Shown here: positions 1-7,790 of the stretch, piece by piece
Numbering within the stretch: position 1 is the first letter of the stretch
Layout: each line of letters opens with the position of its first letter
Assembly: GCF_016888005.1 (NCBI RefSeq)
Contig: NZ_JAFDVE010000014.1
Span: 160,626 to 224,625, forward strand
Length of the DNA: 64,000 nt
Direction of reading: 5' to 3'
Source of the DNA: Phycicoccus sp. CSK15P-2
GTDB taxonomy: Bacteria; Actinomycetota; Actinomycetes; Actinomycetales; Dermatophilaceae
The notes under the pieces: generated by a model
Told to the model about the DNA's origin: nothing
Database searches by the model: none
Seen by the model: the letters and a program-made list of their open reading frames with translations, nothing else
Translations under genes and position numbers: made by a program

Positions 1-1
1 G

Positions 2-550
2 TTGCTCGGCGGTGTGGCCTACGGGCTGGTCTCCGGGGCCGGGACGCCGGGCGAGATCGAGGAGCGGGGTGTGCGGCTGGCGGGGGACTTCCTCACCCGC
101 GTCGGTGACCGCTTCCGGCCGTTCATCGCGGTGGGGCCCGTGGCGACCGCGGCGCAGGACGTCGCGCGCTCGCGTGCGGCCACCGACCGTATCCTGCGGG
201 TCCTGCGCGAAGGGCGCGCCCCGGGTCCGGTGGCGCGGTTGGCCGACGTGCAGACCGAGTCGCTGGTCCTCGAGCTGCGCGACCTCGCGGCGGCGCGCCA
301 GGAGCGTCCGCAGGGCGTCCTCGCCCGGCTGATCGAGTACGACCGGGACCACAACGGCCGGCTCGTCCCCACGCTGAGCGCCTGGCTCGACGCGTTCGGG
401 GACGTCGGCGCGGCGTCCGAGGCGGTGTTCGTGCACCCGAACACCTTCCGTTACCGGCTGCGCCGGGTGGCCGAGGTCGGCGAGGTCGACCTCACCGACG
501 CGCGGCAGCGCTTCGCCCTCATGGTCCAGCTGGCCGTCCTCGACTCCTGA
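2..550 (+). CDS. PucR-family transcriptional regulator, C-terminal part (5' truncated by window edge)
   Basis: The frame is open to the left edge, so the true start lies outside the window and only the last ~180 residues are seen. The C-terminal ~60 residues carry the PucR-type helix-turn-helix: an alanine-rich helix, then VFVHPNTFRYRLRRVAEV and a short tail with DARQRFALMVQLAV, the usual end of this family. The part before it resembles the GGDEF-like middle domain of PucR proteins. Family members are transcription activators of purine, proline or other catabolic genes; the target cannot be read from this fragment. It is followed by a strong hairpin terminator, so it is transcriptionally separate from the thiamine operon downstream. 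Confidence 0.8.
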   Translation: MLGGVAYGLVSGAGTPGEIEERGVRLAGDFLTRVGDRFRPFIAVGPVATAAQDVARSRAATDRILRVLREGRAPGPVARLADVQTESLVLELRDLAAARQERPQGVLARLIEYDRDHNGRLVPTLSAWLDAFGDVGAASEAVFVHPNTFRYRLRRVAEVGEVDLTDARQRFALMVQLAVLDS

Positions 551-609
551 GCCGGACGACGTCCCCGACGTGGTCGCCGGGCACCGACCGGTGGGGTCGT
601 CGAGCGGCG

Positions 610-639
610 CGGCCCCGGCTCCGTGCCGAGCCGGGGCCG
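610..639 (+). terminator. Intrinsic-type terminator hairpin after the PucR-type gene
   Basis: A perfect 12-bp GC-rich stem (610-621 with 628-639) encloses a 6-nt loop about 60 bp after the stop codon. There is no long T run, as is common in high-GC actinobacteria. Confidence 0.6.
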
Positions 640-680
640 TCGGTGCACCGGGCGGACGAGGCCCGCCCGATGCACCTCGC

Positions 681-686
681 TAGGGT
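681..686 (+). promoter_or_regulatory. Likely -10 element of the thiamine operon (TAGGGT)
   Basis: TAGGGT fits the actinobacterial TANNNT -10 consensus. It would start transcription near 693, just before the first paired bases of the TPP riboswitch. No clear -35 is visible. Confidence 0.45.
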
Positions 687-695
687 GGGACGCAC

Positions 696-772
696 GTGAC
701 ACGGGGTGCCCCGCCCGGGGCTGAGATCACACCCGTCGAACCTGATCTAGCTCGTACTAGCGAAGGGATGTC
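696..772 (+). ncRNA. TPP riboswitch (THI element)
   Basis: The leader carries the conserved blocks of the THI-box aptamer in order: CGGGGTGC near 702, GCTGAGAT at 720-727, ACCCG followed by GAACCTGATC near 730-747, and TAGCGAAGGGATG near 758-770. The ends can pair (GACA at 698-701 with TGTC at 769-772). The AAGGGA that would act as the ribosome binding site of thiM is inside the conserved 3' strand. Binding of thiamine pyrophosphate should therefore hide it and block translation initiation. Confidence 0.95.
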
Positions 773-776
773 GCGC

Positions 777-1586
777 ATGACGCGCACGCCGGAGACCCTG
801 CTCGACCACACCTGCTCGACCCTGGACGGAGTGCGCGCACAGGCGCCGCTCGTCCAGTGCATCACCAACAGCGTGGTGGTGAACTTCACCGCCAACGTCC
901 TGCTCGCCATCGGTGCCTCGCCGGCCATGGTCGACATCCCGGGGGAGGCCGGCCCCTTCGCGCAGGCCGCGTCCGGCGTCCTCGTGAACCTCGGCACCCC
1001 GACCGGTGAGCAGCGGGAGGCGATGCTCGAGGCCACGGCCGCTGCACACGCCGGCGGGACGCCGTGGGTGCTCGACCCGGTCGCCGTCGGCGCGCTCCCG
1101 GTGCGCACCCCGCTCGCCCACACCCTGCGCGACCTGCGGCCCGACGTCGTACGCGGCAACGCCTCGGAGGTCATGGCCCTCGCAGGCTCCGGTGCGGGCG
1201 GCCGCGGGGTCGACGCCTCCGACGCGGTGGACGCCGCGGTGCCCCTCGCGTGCTCTCTTGCGGAGAGCACCGGCGGGGTCGTCGCGGTCTCGGGGCCGGT
1301 CGACGTCATCACCGACGGGCGGGACCTCGCTCGGGTCGGGAACGGTGACGTGCTGTTGACCCGGGTCACCGGTGGCGGCTGCGCGCTGGGCGCCGTGATG
1401 GCCGCGTTCGCCGCCGTCGACGACGACCGGCTCGTGGCGACCGTCGCGGCGACCACCGTGTACACGGTCGCGGCCGAGCTCGCCGCGGAGCGCGCGACCG
1501 GTCCCGGCTCCTTCGCCGCGGGGTTCCTCGACGCCCTCGCGACGGTCGACGCGGACACCGTCCGCCGCCGGGCGGCGATCTCGTGA
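777..1586 (+). CDS. thiM: Hydroxyethylthiazole kinase ThiM
   Basis: Phosphorylates 4-methyl-5-(2-hydroxyethyl)thiazole with ATP in thiazole salvage. The 269-residue product shows the ThiM N-terminal signature ([20 protein letters not shown]), the GNASEVMAL segment, and the glycine-rich phosphate loop [10 protein letters not shown] near residue 200. I start it at ATG 777, which lies 8 nt after the AAGGGA sequestered in the riboswitch. ATG 768 is in frame but sits inside the aptamer's conserved 3' strand. It is the first gene of thiM-thiE-thiD/tenA, all joined by 4-base overlaps, so the riboswitch should control the whole set. Length and motifs match the family. Confidence 0.95.
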   Translation: MTRTPETLLDHTCSTLDGVRAQAPLVQCITNSVVVNFTANVLLAIGASPAMVDIPGEAGPFAQAASGVLVNLGTPTGEQREAMLEATAAAHAGGTPWVLDPVAVGALPVRTPLAHTLRDLRPDVVRGNASEVMALAGSGAGGRGVDASDAVDAAVPLACSLAESTGGVVAVSGPVDVITDGRDLARVGNGDVLLTRVTGGGCALGAVMAAFAAVDDDRLVATVAATTVYTVAAELAAERATGPGSFAAGFLDALATVDADTVRRRAAIS

Positions 1587-2236
1587 AGGCCGACCTCTCC
1601 GTGTATCTCGTGACCGACTCCCGGCTCGCGGCGGAGGCCGGCCACGACCTCGTCGACGTCGTCCGCGACGGCGTCGGCAACGGGGTCACGGCGGTCCAGG
1701 TGCGCGAGAAGTACGCACCGGCCCGGGTCTTCCTCGACACGGTGCTGCGCATCGCCGACGTCCTGCCCGAGCCCGTGACGCTCGTCGTCAACGACCGCGT
1801 CGACGTCTTCCTCGCTGCCCGCGCCGCAGGCGCCCGGGTCGGCGGCGTCCACGTGGGCCAGCAGGACCTCCCGCCGGAGACCGTCCGCGAGCTGGTCGGC
1901 CCCGACGCCCTGCTCGGGCTGAGCGCGGCGACCGAGAACGAGCTGCGGGCCGCGGTCGAGAGCCCCGCCCTGGTCGACTACGTCGGGGTCGGCACACTAC
2001 GGGGCACCGCGACGAAGACGGATGCCCCTCCGCCGCTAGGCCACGCGGGGATGGCCCGGGTCGCCGGCACGTGCGGGCTCCCGGTCGTCGCGATCGGCGG
2101 CGTGCGACAGGACGACCTGCCGGCGCTCCGCGCGGCCGGGGTGGCCGGTGCCGCCGTGGCCTCGGGTCTCTGCTCGGCGCCCGACGTCGCGGCCGCCGCC
2201 CGGGACCTGCGCACGGCGTGGGAGGCGGGAGCATGA
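1583..2236 (+). CDS. thiE: Thiamine-phosphate synthase ThiE
   Basis: Condenses hydroxymethylpyrimidine diphosphate with thiazole phosphate to thiamine monophosphate. The 217-residue TIM barrel shows the family marks: VTAVQVREK (substrate-binding Arg/Lys) near residue 36, [16 protein letters not shown] near 72, [10 protein letters not shown] near 90, and VVAIGGV near 170 for phosphate binding. It starts at GTG 1583 in a GTGA overlap with the thiM stop and ends in an ATGA overlap with the next gene, so translation of the three genes is probably coupled. The usual TPTKT-type loop is present in a variant form (GTATKTDAP). Confidence 0.95.
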   Translation: MKADLSVYLVTDSRLAAEAGHDLVDVVRDGVGNGVTAVQVREKYAPARVFLDTVLRIADVLPEPVTLVVNDRVDVFLAARAAGARVGGVHVGQQDLPPETVRELVGPDALLGLSAATENELRAAVESPALVDYVGVGTLRGTATKTDAPPPLGHAGMARVAGTCGLPVVAIGGVRQDDLPALRAAGVAGAAVASGLCSAPDVAAAARDLRTAWEAGA

Positions 2237-3735
2237 CCGGGCGGCGCGTCCCGCGCGTGCTGAGCGTCGCCGGCACCGACCCGACGGGCGGCGCGGGCAT
2301 CCACGCCGACCTCAAGAGCATCGCGGCCAACGGCGGGTACGGCATGGCCGTGGTCACCGCGCTCGTGGCGCAGAACACCCACGGTGTCCGGTCGGTGCAC
2401 GTGCCGCCGGTGGAGTTCCTCGCGGAGCAGCTGGACGCCGTGAGCGACGACGTCGAGGTCGACGCCGTGAAGATCGGGATGCTCGGGACCCCCGACGTGG
2501 TCCGCACCGTGCGGGAGTGGCTCGAGCGGGTCTCCCCTCCGGTCGTGGTGCTCGACCCGGTGATGGTCGCGACGAGCGGTGACCGCCTCCTGGACGAGGA
2601 CGCCGAGCAGGCCCTCCGCGGGCTTGCGCGGCACGCCGACGTGCTGACCCCGAACGTCCCGGAGCTCGCGCTGCTCGCCGACGAGCCGGTCGCCGGCGAC
2701 TGGGGCGGCGTGCTGGAGCAGGCCCGCCGCGTGTCGGCGCGCTACGGGGTGACGGTGCTCGCGAAGGGTGGCCATCTCGACGGTGACCTCCTCCCCGACG
2801 CGGTCGTCGACGCCGCCGGCGCGACCGAGGTCGTCGAGCTGCCCGGAGTGCGCATCGAGACCACGAGCACGCACGGCACCGGATGCTCGCTCTCCGCCGC
2901 GCTCGCCACCCGGTACGCGGCCTGCGGCGACTGGGTCGAGGCGGCGCGGGAGGCCAAGCACTGGCTCGCCGAGAGCATCCGGCACGGCGCCGCGCTCGAG
3001 GTCGGGTCGGGGCACGGGCCGGTCAGCCACTTCGCCGGCCTCTGGGAGCGGGGCGGAGTCGTCACGCGGCCCACCCCCGACGAGGTCGTCGCGCAGTGGT
3101 GGGAGGGCATCCGCGACATCCGGGAGGGCATCGACGCCCTCGCGTTCGTCCGTGGCCTCGGCGACGGCAGCCTCGAGGAGCCGCAGTTCCTCCGGTACCT
3201 CGCCCAGGACGCGCTCTACCTGCGCGACTACTCGCGGGTCCTCGCCGAGGCGAGCCGGCTCGCACCCACCGCCGAGGAGCAGGGCTTCTGGGCCGCGAGC
3301 GCGCAGGGGGCGGTCACGGCCGAGATGCAGCTGCACGAGAGCCGGGTGCCACCGGAGGTGATGGCCGCCGCGCGTCCCGGCCCCGCGACGACGGCCTACC
3401 TCGACCACCTGCTCGCCACCGCCGCACGCGGGGACTACGCCGTCCTCGTCGCCGCGGTGCTGCCGTGCTTCTGGGTCTACCAGGACGTGGGGGAGCGGCT
3501 GCACCCTGCGTCGCACCCGGAGCACCCCTACCGCTCCTGGCTGGACACCTATGCCGACGAGGCGTTCGCGACGGCCACCCGGACCGCGGTCGGCATCGTC
3601 GCCCGGACCGCGGCCCGCGCCGACGCGGCGACCCGGGACGTCATGTACGAGGCATTCCGGCGCTCGGCGGCCCACGAGCTCGCGTTCTTCGCGGCACCGG
3701 CGGAGGACGAGGGGCCGGTTCCTCCTAGTCGGTGA
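2233..3735 (+). CDS. thiD: ThiD-TenA fusion: HMP(-P) kinase with C-terminal TenA domain
   Basis: The 500-residue protein joins two enzymes. Residues ~8-265 are a ThiD ribokinase fold with VAGTDPTGGAGIHADLKS at the start and HGTGC at 214-218, which phosphorylates hydroxymethylpyrimidine (phosphate). Residues ~285-490 are TenA-like, with an essential-type cysteine in LPCFWVYQDVG (C412) and a Glu near 480 in AHELAFF; TenA proteins release HMP from damaged thiamine or aminopyrimidine. The fusion suits salvage, since the TenA product feeds ThiD directly. Start ATG 2233 overlaps the thiE stop. Its last 11 bases overlap the 3' end of the convergent DUF4230 gene. Confidence 0.93.
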   Translation: MTGRRVPRVLSVAGTDPTGGAGIHADLKSIAANGGYGMAVVTALVAQNTHGVRSVHVPPVEFLAEQLDAVSDDVEVDAVKIGMLGTPDVVRTVREWLERVSPPVVVLDPVMVATSGDRLLDEDAEQALRGLARHADVLTPNVPELALLADEPVAGDWGGVLEQARRVSARYGVTVLAKGGHLDGDLLPDAVVDAAGATEVVELPGVRIETTSTHGTGCSLSAALATRYAACGDWVEAAREAKHWLAESIRHGAALEVGSGHGPVSHFAGLWERGGVVTRPTPDEVVAQWWEGIRDIREGIDALAFVRGLGDGSLEEPQFLRYLAQDALYLRDYSRVLAEASRLAPTAEEQGFWAASAQGAVTAEMQLHESRVPPEVMAAARPGPATTAYLDHLLATAARGDYAVLVAAVLPCFWVYQDVGERLHPASHPEHPYRSWLDTYADEAFATATRTAVGIVARTAARADAATRDVMYEAFRRSAAHELAFFAAPAEDEGPVPPSR

Positions 3736-4342
3736 AGGTGACCGTCATGTCGAGTGCCTCGAACATGCCGACGAGCATCGTCCGGGTGTTCTCGTCCGCC
3801 TGCCGGGTGAGGGCCGACTGCTCGGCCGCGGTGCTGAGCTTCTGCTCGGCCAGCCGGTAGAGGTCCTGCTGGTCTCTCGTGGAGAGCGCGTCCGTCACCC
3901 GGTTCACGAGGCCGCGGTTCTGCGAGAAGAGGTACGTGCGGTCCTGGTCGAGGTTGGGCTTGCCGAGCTCGGCCTCCGGCAGCCGGAGCGTCACCGACTG
4001 CCCGTCGCCGGACACGGTGAGGTCGCCCTCGGCGAGGCCGGAGAGGTCGACGTAGGCGTCGACCGTCCCGGCCGCCACGAAGAGGGACCGCTCACCGGCG
4101 ATGAAGTCGGGGAGCCACTTGGCGTCCCGCTCGACGTCGAGCACCACCTCGAAGTTCCCCACCGCCGCGTGGTACTCGCTGATGTCCTGGATCGAGGTGA
4201 GCAGTGCCGGCTGGCTGCGGTCGGCGACCTCGGCCCGGAACGGGTTGGTGACGCCGAACCACCAGGCGGTGCCGAACCCGGCGAACCCGACGGCGAGCAC
4301 ACCCGCCAGGACGAACGGCGCCAGCCGCACGACGTACCTCAT
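3725..4342 (-). CDS. DUF4230 domain membrane-anchored protein
   Basis: A 205-residue protein with one N-terminal membrane anchor (residues ~6-28, an Ala/Val/Gly-rich stretch ending in GTAWWFG) followed by an extracytoplasmic domain. The body has the DUF4230 pattern: an early LLTSIQDISEYHAAVGNFEVV segment, FIAGERSLFVAAGTVDAYVDL, and a late helical part. The family has no established function; members are usually anchored outside the membrane. I start at the ATG at 4342, preceded by GGAGAGAAG. The gene lies downstream of the response-regulator gene on the same strand with a 207-bp gap, so a shared transcript is possible but not evident. Confidence 0.75.
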   Translation of the reverse strand: MRYVVRLAPFVLAGVLAVGFAGFGTAWWFGVTNPFRAEVADRSQPALLTSIQDISEYHAAVGNFEVVLDVERDAKWLPDFIAGERSLFVAAGTVDAYVDLSGLAEGDLTVSGDGQSVTLRLPEAELGKPNLDQDRTYLFSQNRGLVNRVTDALSTRDQQDLYRLAEQKLSTAAEQSALTRQADENTRTMLVGMFEALDMTVTFTD

Positions 4343-4549
4343 GAGCAGGCTCTTCTCTCCGACGACAGGTCCACGGTCCAGTGTGCCCGTTCGGGTGGAC
4401 GCGTGCCGGAAGCGAGTCCGGCGAGGTCGTCCAGCCGCTACGGGACATCCCCAGGGAGTGGGACGCGCGCCACATCGACAAGAGGACGGTCGTACGGGTC
4501 GGTTGAGCCGCCGACCCACGGGCGCGGCGTCGACGTGGTCATCCGGCGG

Positions 4550-5209
4550 TCACAGGGAGCCGAGGCGGTAGCCGAGGCCGTGCACGGTCTTCACCACGTT
4601 CCGGTCGAGCTTGCGGCGGAGGTAGTAGACGTAGGTGTCGATGATCGACGCCGCCGTGGCCTCGTCGAAGACTCGGGAACGGAGCTGGGTGCGGGAGTGC
4701 ACCGTGTTCGGCTGGCTCGCCAGCAGCTTGAGGAGGGTGAACTCCCTCGTGGACAGCGTGACCCGGGTCCCGTCCGCCAGGACGGCGTCCCGGCGGACGA
4801 GGTCGAGGAACCCGCGTCCGATCGGCAGCGCGTCGGCGCCGTCGGAGGCTCGGCGGCGCAGTGCCCGGACCCGCGCGCTCAGCTCGCCGAGGTGGAACGG
4901 CTTGACGAGGTAGTCGTCCGCCCCGGCGTCGAGACCTTCGATCCGCTCCGTGACGGTTCCTCCCGGGGCGAGCATCAGGGTGCGGGCGGTGACCGCGCGT
5001 GACTGCAGGCGGGCCAGGAGGTCGAGCCCGTCGAGGGCCGGCAGCTTGCGGTCGATGAGCATCACGTCGTAGGGACGGGTCAGCCCGAGGTGCAGTCCAC
5101 GCTGCCCGTCCACCGCCTCGTCGACCAGGTACCCCTCACCCCGCAGAGCCGTGGCGACGACCTCACGGAGCTCGCCGTCGTCCTCCACCAGCAGCACCCG
5201 CCCCTGCAT
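4550..5209 (-). CDS. Orphan OmpR/PhoB-type response regulator
   Basis: The 219-residue protein has an N-terminal receiver (acidic E9-D10-D11, phosphoacceptor D53 in MLIDRKLPALDG, K103 in DDYLVKPF) and a C-terminal winged helix (LSTREFTLLKLLASQPN, then YVYYLRRKLD and TVHGLGYRL). The conserved Thr/Ser that relays phosphorylation after strand beta-4 is replaced: the usual LT/S-A pattern reads LMLAPGG, with Ala at 81. No histidine kinase gene is adjacent. It is therefore an orphan regulator whose activation by phosphorylation may be altered. The start is the ATG at 5209, giving the usual family length. Confidence 0.88.
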   Translation of the reverse strand: MQGRVLLVEDDGELREVVATALRGEGYLVDEAVDGQRGLHLGLTRPYDVMLIDRKLPALDGLDLLARLQSRAVTARTLMLAPGGTVTERIEGLDAGADDYLVKPFHLGELSARVRALRRRASDGADALPIGRGFLDLVRRDAVLADGTRVTLSTREFTLLKLLASQPNTVHSRTQLRSRVFDEATAASIIDTYVYYLRRKLDRNVVKTVHGLGYRLGSL

Positions 5210-5270
5210 CGAGCCACCCCCCGACAGACGTGTTGGCGCCACGTCGTCACGGTAGCGGGGGCTCCGGAGG

Positions 5271-6707
5271 TCAGCGACCTGAACGAGCGGCGGCCGGTTC
5301 GGGGGCCGCAGGCGTCCTGTCCTCCGTCGTGGCCGGTCGACCGCCGGAGCGGTCTCGCCCGGCGAAGTGCCGGGTGGAGAGCCGCTGACGTCGGGCATCG
5401 AGCACCATCCAGGTGCCGAACGCCAGCTGGGTCAGCGAACGGCCCGTGTCGGCCCAGCGGTCCGCGGCGCGCATGGCCTGCAGCCGTCCCGGGCTCGGCG
5501 GGCAGGCCCCGTCGGGGGTCAGGTAGGCCGGCCCGCCGCTCGGCAGCGACCGGGTGTGCGCGGCCGTCGACGTCACGGCGTGGGTCCGCAGGACCTCCCG
5601 GGTGGCGGCGCGGAGCATCACCGGTGCCACGCCGCGTGCGGGGCACGCCCGGTTGGCCTTGACGCCGTAGGGGATGAAGTGGGCCTCCGACCGCGGGAGG
5701 GTGCGCCACCGCTCGGGGTCGAAGGCATCGTCCGAGGCGGGGCCGGTCCGCTGGTAGGCCAGGTAGTTGAACAGCAGCACCGAGCCCGTGGGCAGCGTCG
5801 TGGACTCGTCCACCTCGATGGGGGCCGTCGTGATCCGGTGGGCGATGCCGAACAGGGGGAACACCCGCAGCGTCTCGTCGATCAACCGGTCGAGGGCGTC
5901 GTCGTCGGTCGCCCGGTCGCGGGAGTCCGGCGCGGCGGCGGCACACATGAGCACGTGCGCCATGGCCTCCGACATCTGGACCACCGCGGTGTTGAAGAAG
6001 GCTCCCTGGAGGTACCAGGCGGTCTCCTGGTCGGTGAACGGCTCCGGCAGCCGGACCGGGCACGTTCCGTCGCGCAGCCGCCCCAGCAGGTAGCGGGTGA
6101 GCCGGTGGCGGCGGTCCATGTGGCGCACGCTGGTGGCCTTCAGGGCGCGCACGACGTCGTCGGCGTTCCCCACGACGAGCGCCCGGGCACGGGGAGGGCA
6201 CGGCTCGTCGAACACCAGCTCGTAGAACACCTCGGCCCACACCGGCATCATCAGGTCGCGCAGGTGGACTCGGCTGGAACGATCCGGTGACAGCCCGCGC
6301 AGGGCCCGCGCGGTCGCGGCGGTGGCGAGCTCGTCGGCGCGCCGGTGCGGGACGGCCAGCACCGAGCGGGTGGTCCGGGACACGGTGCGGTAGTCCTCGC
6401 CGGGCTCCAGGTGCTCCTGGTGCATGTGCGGCCCGGGGGAGAGCCAGTACCAGAAGAGGTCGGACAGCCCGGCGCCCGCACTGCGTCCCTCGGCCGCCGG
6501 ATGGCCGTAGACGCGCTCGAAGTGCTCGGGGCCGACCAGCGGCCCGGGGACCGCGACGCCCTCCGTGCCGTTGACGGCGGTGAAGATCCACTCCCGGAGG
6601 CGGATGACTGCCGGCGGCAGCCAGCGCGGTGCGGTCGCCAGCGCCGCCGCCGCGACGGGTGCTGCCACGGCCGCGGACATCCGCCTGGCGGTGGGCGTCG
6701 TCGTCAC
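5271..6707 (-). CDS. Divergent cytochrome P450
   Basis: A 478-residue protein with the P450 landmarks in weakened form. The K-helix EXXR is intact (E278-T-L-R281 before VFPLFGIAHRI), followed by a PERW element and a heme-ligand region FIPYGVKANRACPARG with C355. Compared with FxxGxRxCxG there are extra residues between Gly and Arg, and no Gly two after Cys. The I-helix acid-Thr pair reads N239-T240, so the usual Asp/Glu is Asn. It starts at GTG 6707 in a 4-base overlap with the flavoprotein gene upstream and is the last gene of a three-gene oxidative operon. Substrate unknown. A peroxygenase-like or non-monooxygenase chemistry is possible but unproven. Confidence 0.8.
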   Translation of the reverse strand: MTTTPTARRMSAAVAAPVAAAALATAPRWLPPAVIRLREWIFTAVNGTEGVAVPGPLVGPEHFERVYGHPAAEGRSAGAGLSDLFWYWLSPGPHMHQEHLEPGEDYRTVSRTTRSVLAVPHRRADELATAATARALRGLSPDRSSRVHLRDLMMPVWAEVFYELVFDEPCPPRARALVVGNADDVVRALKATSVRHMDRRHRLTRYLLGRLRDGTCPVRLPEPFTDQETAWYLQGAFFNTAVVQMSEAMAHVLMCAAAAPDSRDRATDDDALDRLIDETLRVFPLFGIAHRITTAPIEVDESTTLPTGSVLLFNYLAYQRTGPASDDAFDPERWRTLPRSEAHFIPYGVKANRACPARGVAPVMLRAATREVLRTHAVTSTAAHTRSLPSGGPAYLTPDGACPPSPGRLQAMRAADRWADTGRSLTQLAFGTWMVLDARRQRLSTRHFAGRDRSGGRPATTEDRTPAAPEPAAARSGR

Positions 6708-7789
6708 CGGCCCTCCCGTTCCTCGCCCGGCTGCCGGGGTGTCCCGCGTCCGGTGGGCTCGGCGGCCACGACGAGGTCGGGAGTCAGCTCGGCCGGGCGT
6801 GCCGCACCGGTGAGCGCCATGGCGTGCTCGAGCTCGTCGGCGAGGGTCGTCAGCACCCGGCGCACGCCGGTGGCGCCCTCGACCGCCAGGCCCCACAGCA
6901 CGGGACGGCCGACGAGCACGGCGCTCGCCCCCAGCGCCAGCGCCACCAGCACGTCCGTGCCGCGCCTGATGCCCCCGTCGAGGAGCACCGGCACGGCGCC
7001 GCCGACGGCGTCGACGACGGCGGGCAGGGCGTCGAGCGTCGCCGTCACGCGGTCCAGCTGGCGGCCCCCGTGGTTGGAGACCACCAGGCCGTCGATGCCG
7101 TGCTCCACCGCGAGGTGGGCGTCCGCCGGGTGCAGGACACCCTTGAGCAGGACGGGCAGCTCGGTGGCCTCGCGCAGCCGGTCGACGCGGTCCCAGTCGA
7201 GGTCGGCGTCCATCGCGATGTCGCGCACCCGGCCGTCCTCGTCCCGCATGTTCTCGCACGCCATCCCGGCAGGGAGGTCGAGGAAGCCGTTGGCCAGGTC
7301 CCGCGGTCGACGGCCGAACACGGGCGAGTCCACGGTGACCACCAGGGCTCGACACCCTGCGGCCTCGGCGCGTCGCACCACGGTCTCGGTGAACCCCCGG
7401 TCCGGCTGGAGGTAGAGCTGGAACCACAGAGGAGCCCCGGCGGCGGCGATCTTCTCGACCGGTTGGGTGGCCGCCATGCCCGCCACCATCAGGCTGCCGG
7501 CAGCGGCCACGCCGGCCGCGGTCTCGGCCTCGCCGCCGGGGTGGGCGAGCAGGTGGAAGGCGGTGGGCGCCACCAGGACGGGAGTGTCCAGCGTGGTGCC
7601 GAGCAGCGTGGTGCGCAGGTCGCGGCTGCCGACCGGACGCAGGACCCGGGGGCGCAGCCGCCACAGGTCGAATGCCTGCTCGTTCTCGCGCAGCGTGCGC
7701 TCGTCGCCGGCACCACCGGCGATGTAGTCCCAGTGGACCGGGTCGAGCTTCGAGCGTGCAGCGTCGGCGAGGCCGTCGAGCCCGGCCAC
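6704..7789 (-). CDS. FMN-dependent alpha-hydroxy-acid oxidase/dehydrogenase
   Basis: The 361-residue TIM barrel belongs to the lactate/glycolate oxidase (LldD/MftD) family. Visible marks are YIAGGAGDERTLREN at the start, the FMN-binding PVLVAPTAFH and WFQLYL segments, ALVVTVDSP near residue 150, the catalytic His in VSNHGGRQLD (H240), and the phosphate-binding LLDGGIRRGTDV and GRPVLWGLA. It starts at GTG 7789, one base after the stop of the FAD enzyme gene, and ends overlapping the P450 start, so the three are co-translated. Family members oxidise 2-hydroxy acids to 2-oxo acids. In mycofactocin synthesis a relative (MftD) acts on a peptide-derived lactam, but no radical-SAM gene is present here. 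Confidence 0.88.
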   Translation of the reverse strand: MAGLDGLADAARSKLDPVHWDYIAGGAGDERTLRENEQAFDLWRLRPRVLRPVGSRDLRTTLLGTTLDTPVLVAPTAFHLLAHPGGEAETAAGVAAAGSLMVAGMAATQPVEKIAAAGAPLWFQLYLQPDRGFTETVVRRAEAAGCRALVVTVDSPVFGRRPRDLANGFLDLPAGMACENMRDEDGRVRDIAMDADLDWDRVDRLREATELPVLLKGVLHPADAHLAVEHGIDGLVVSNHGGRQLDRVTATLDALPAVVDAVGGAVPVLLDGGIRRGTDVLVALALGASAVLVGRPVLWGLAVEGATGVRRVLTTLADELEHAMALTGAARPAELTPDLVVAAEPTGRGTPRQPGEEREGR

Positions 7790-7790
7790 G

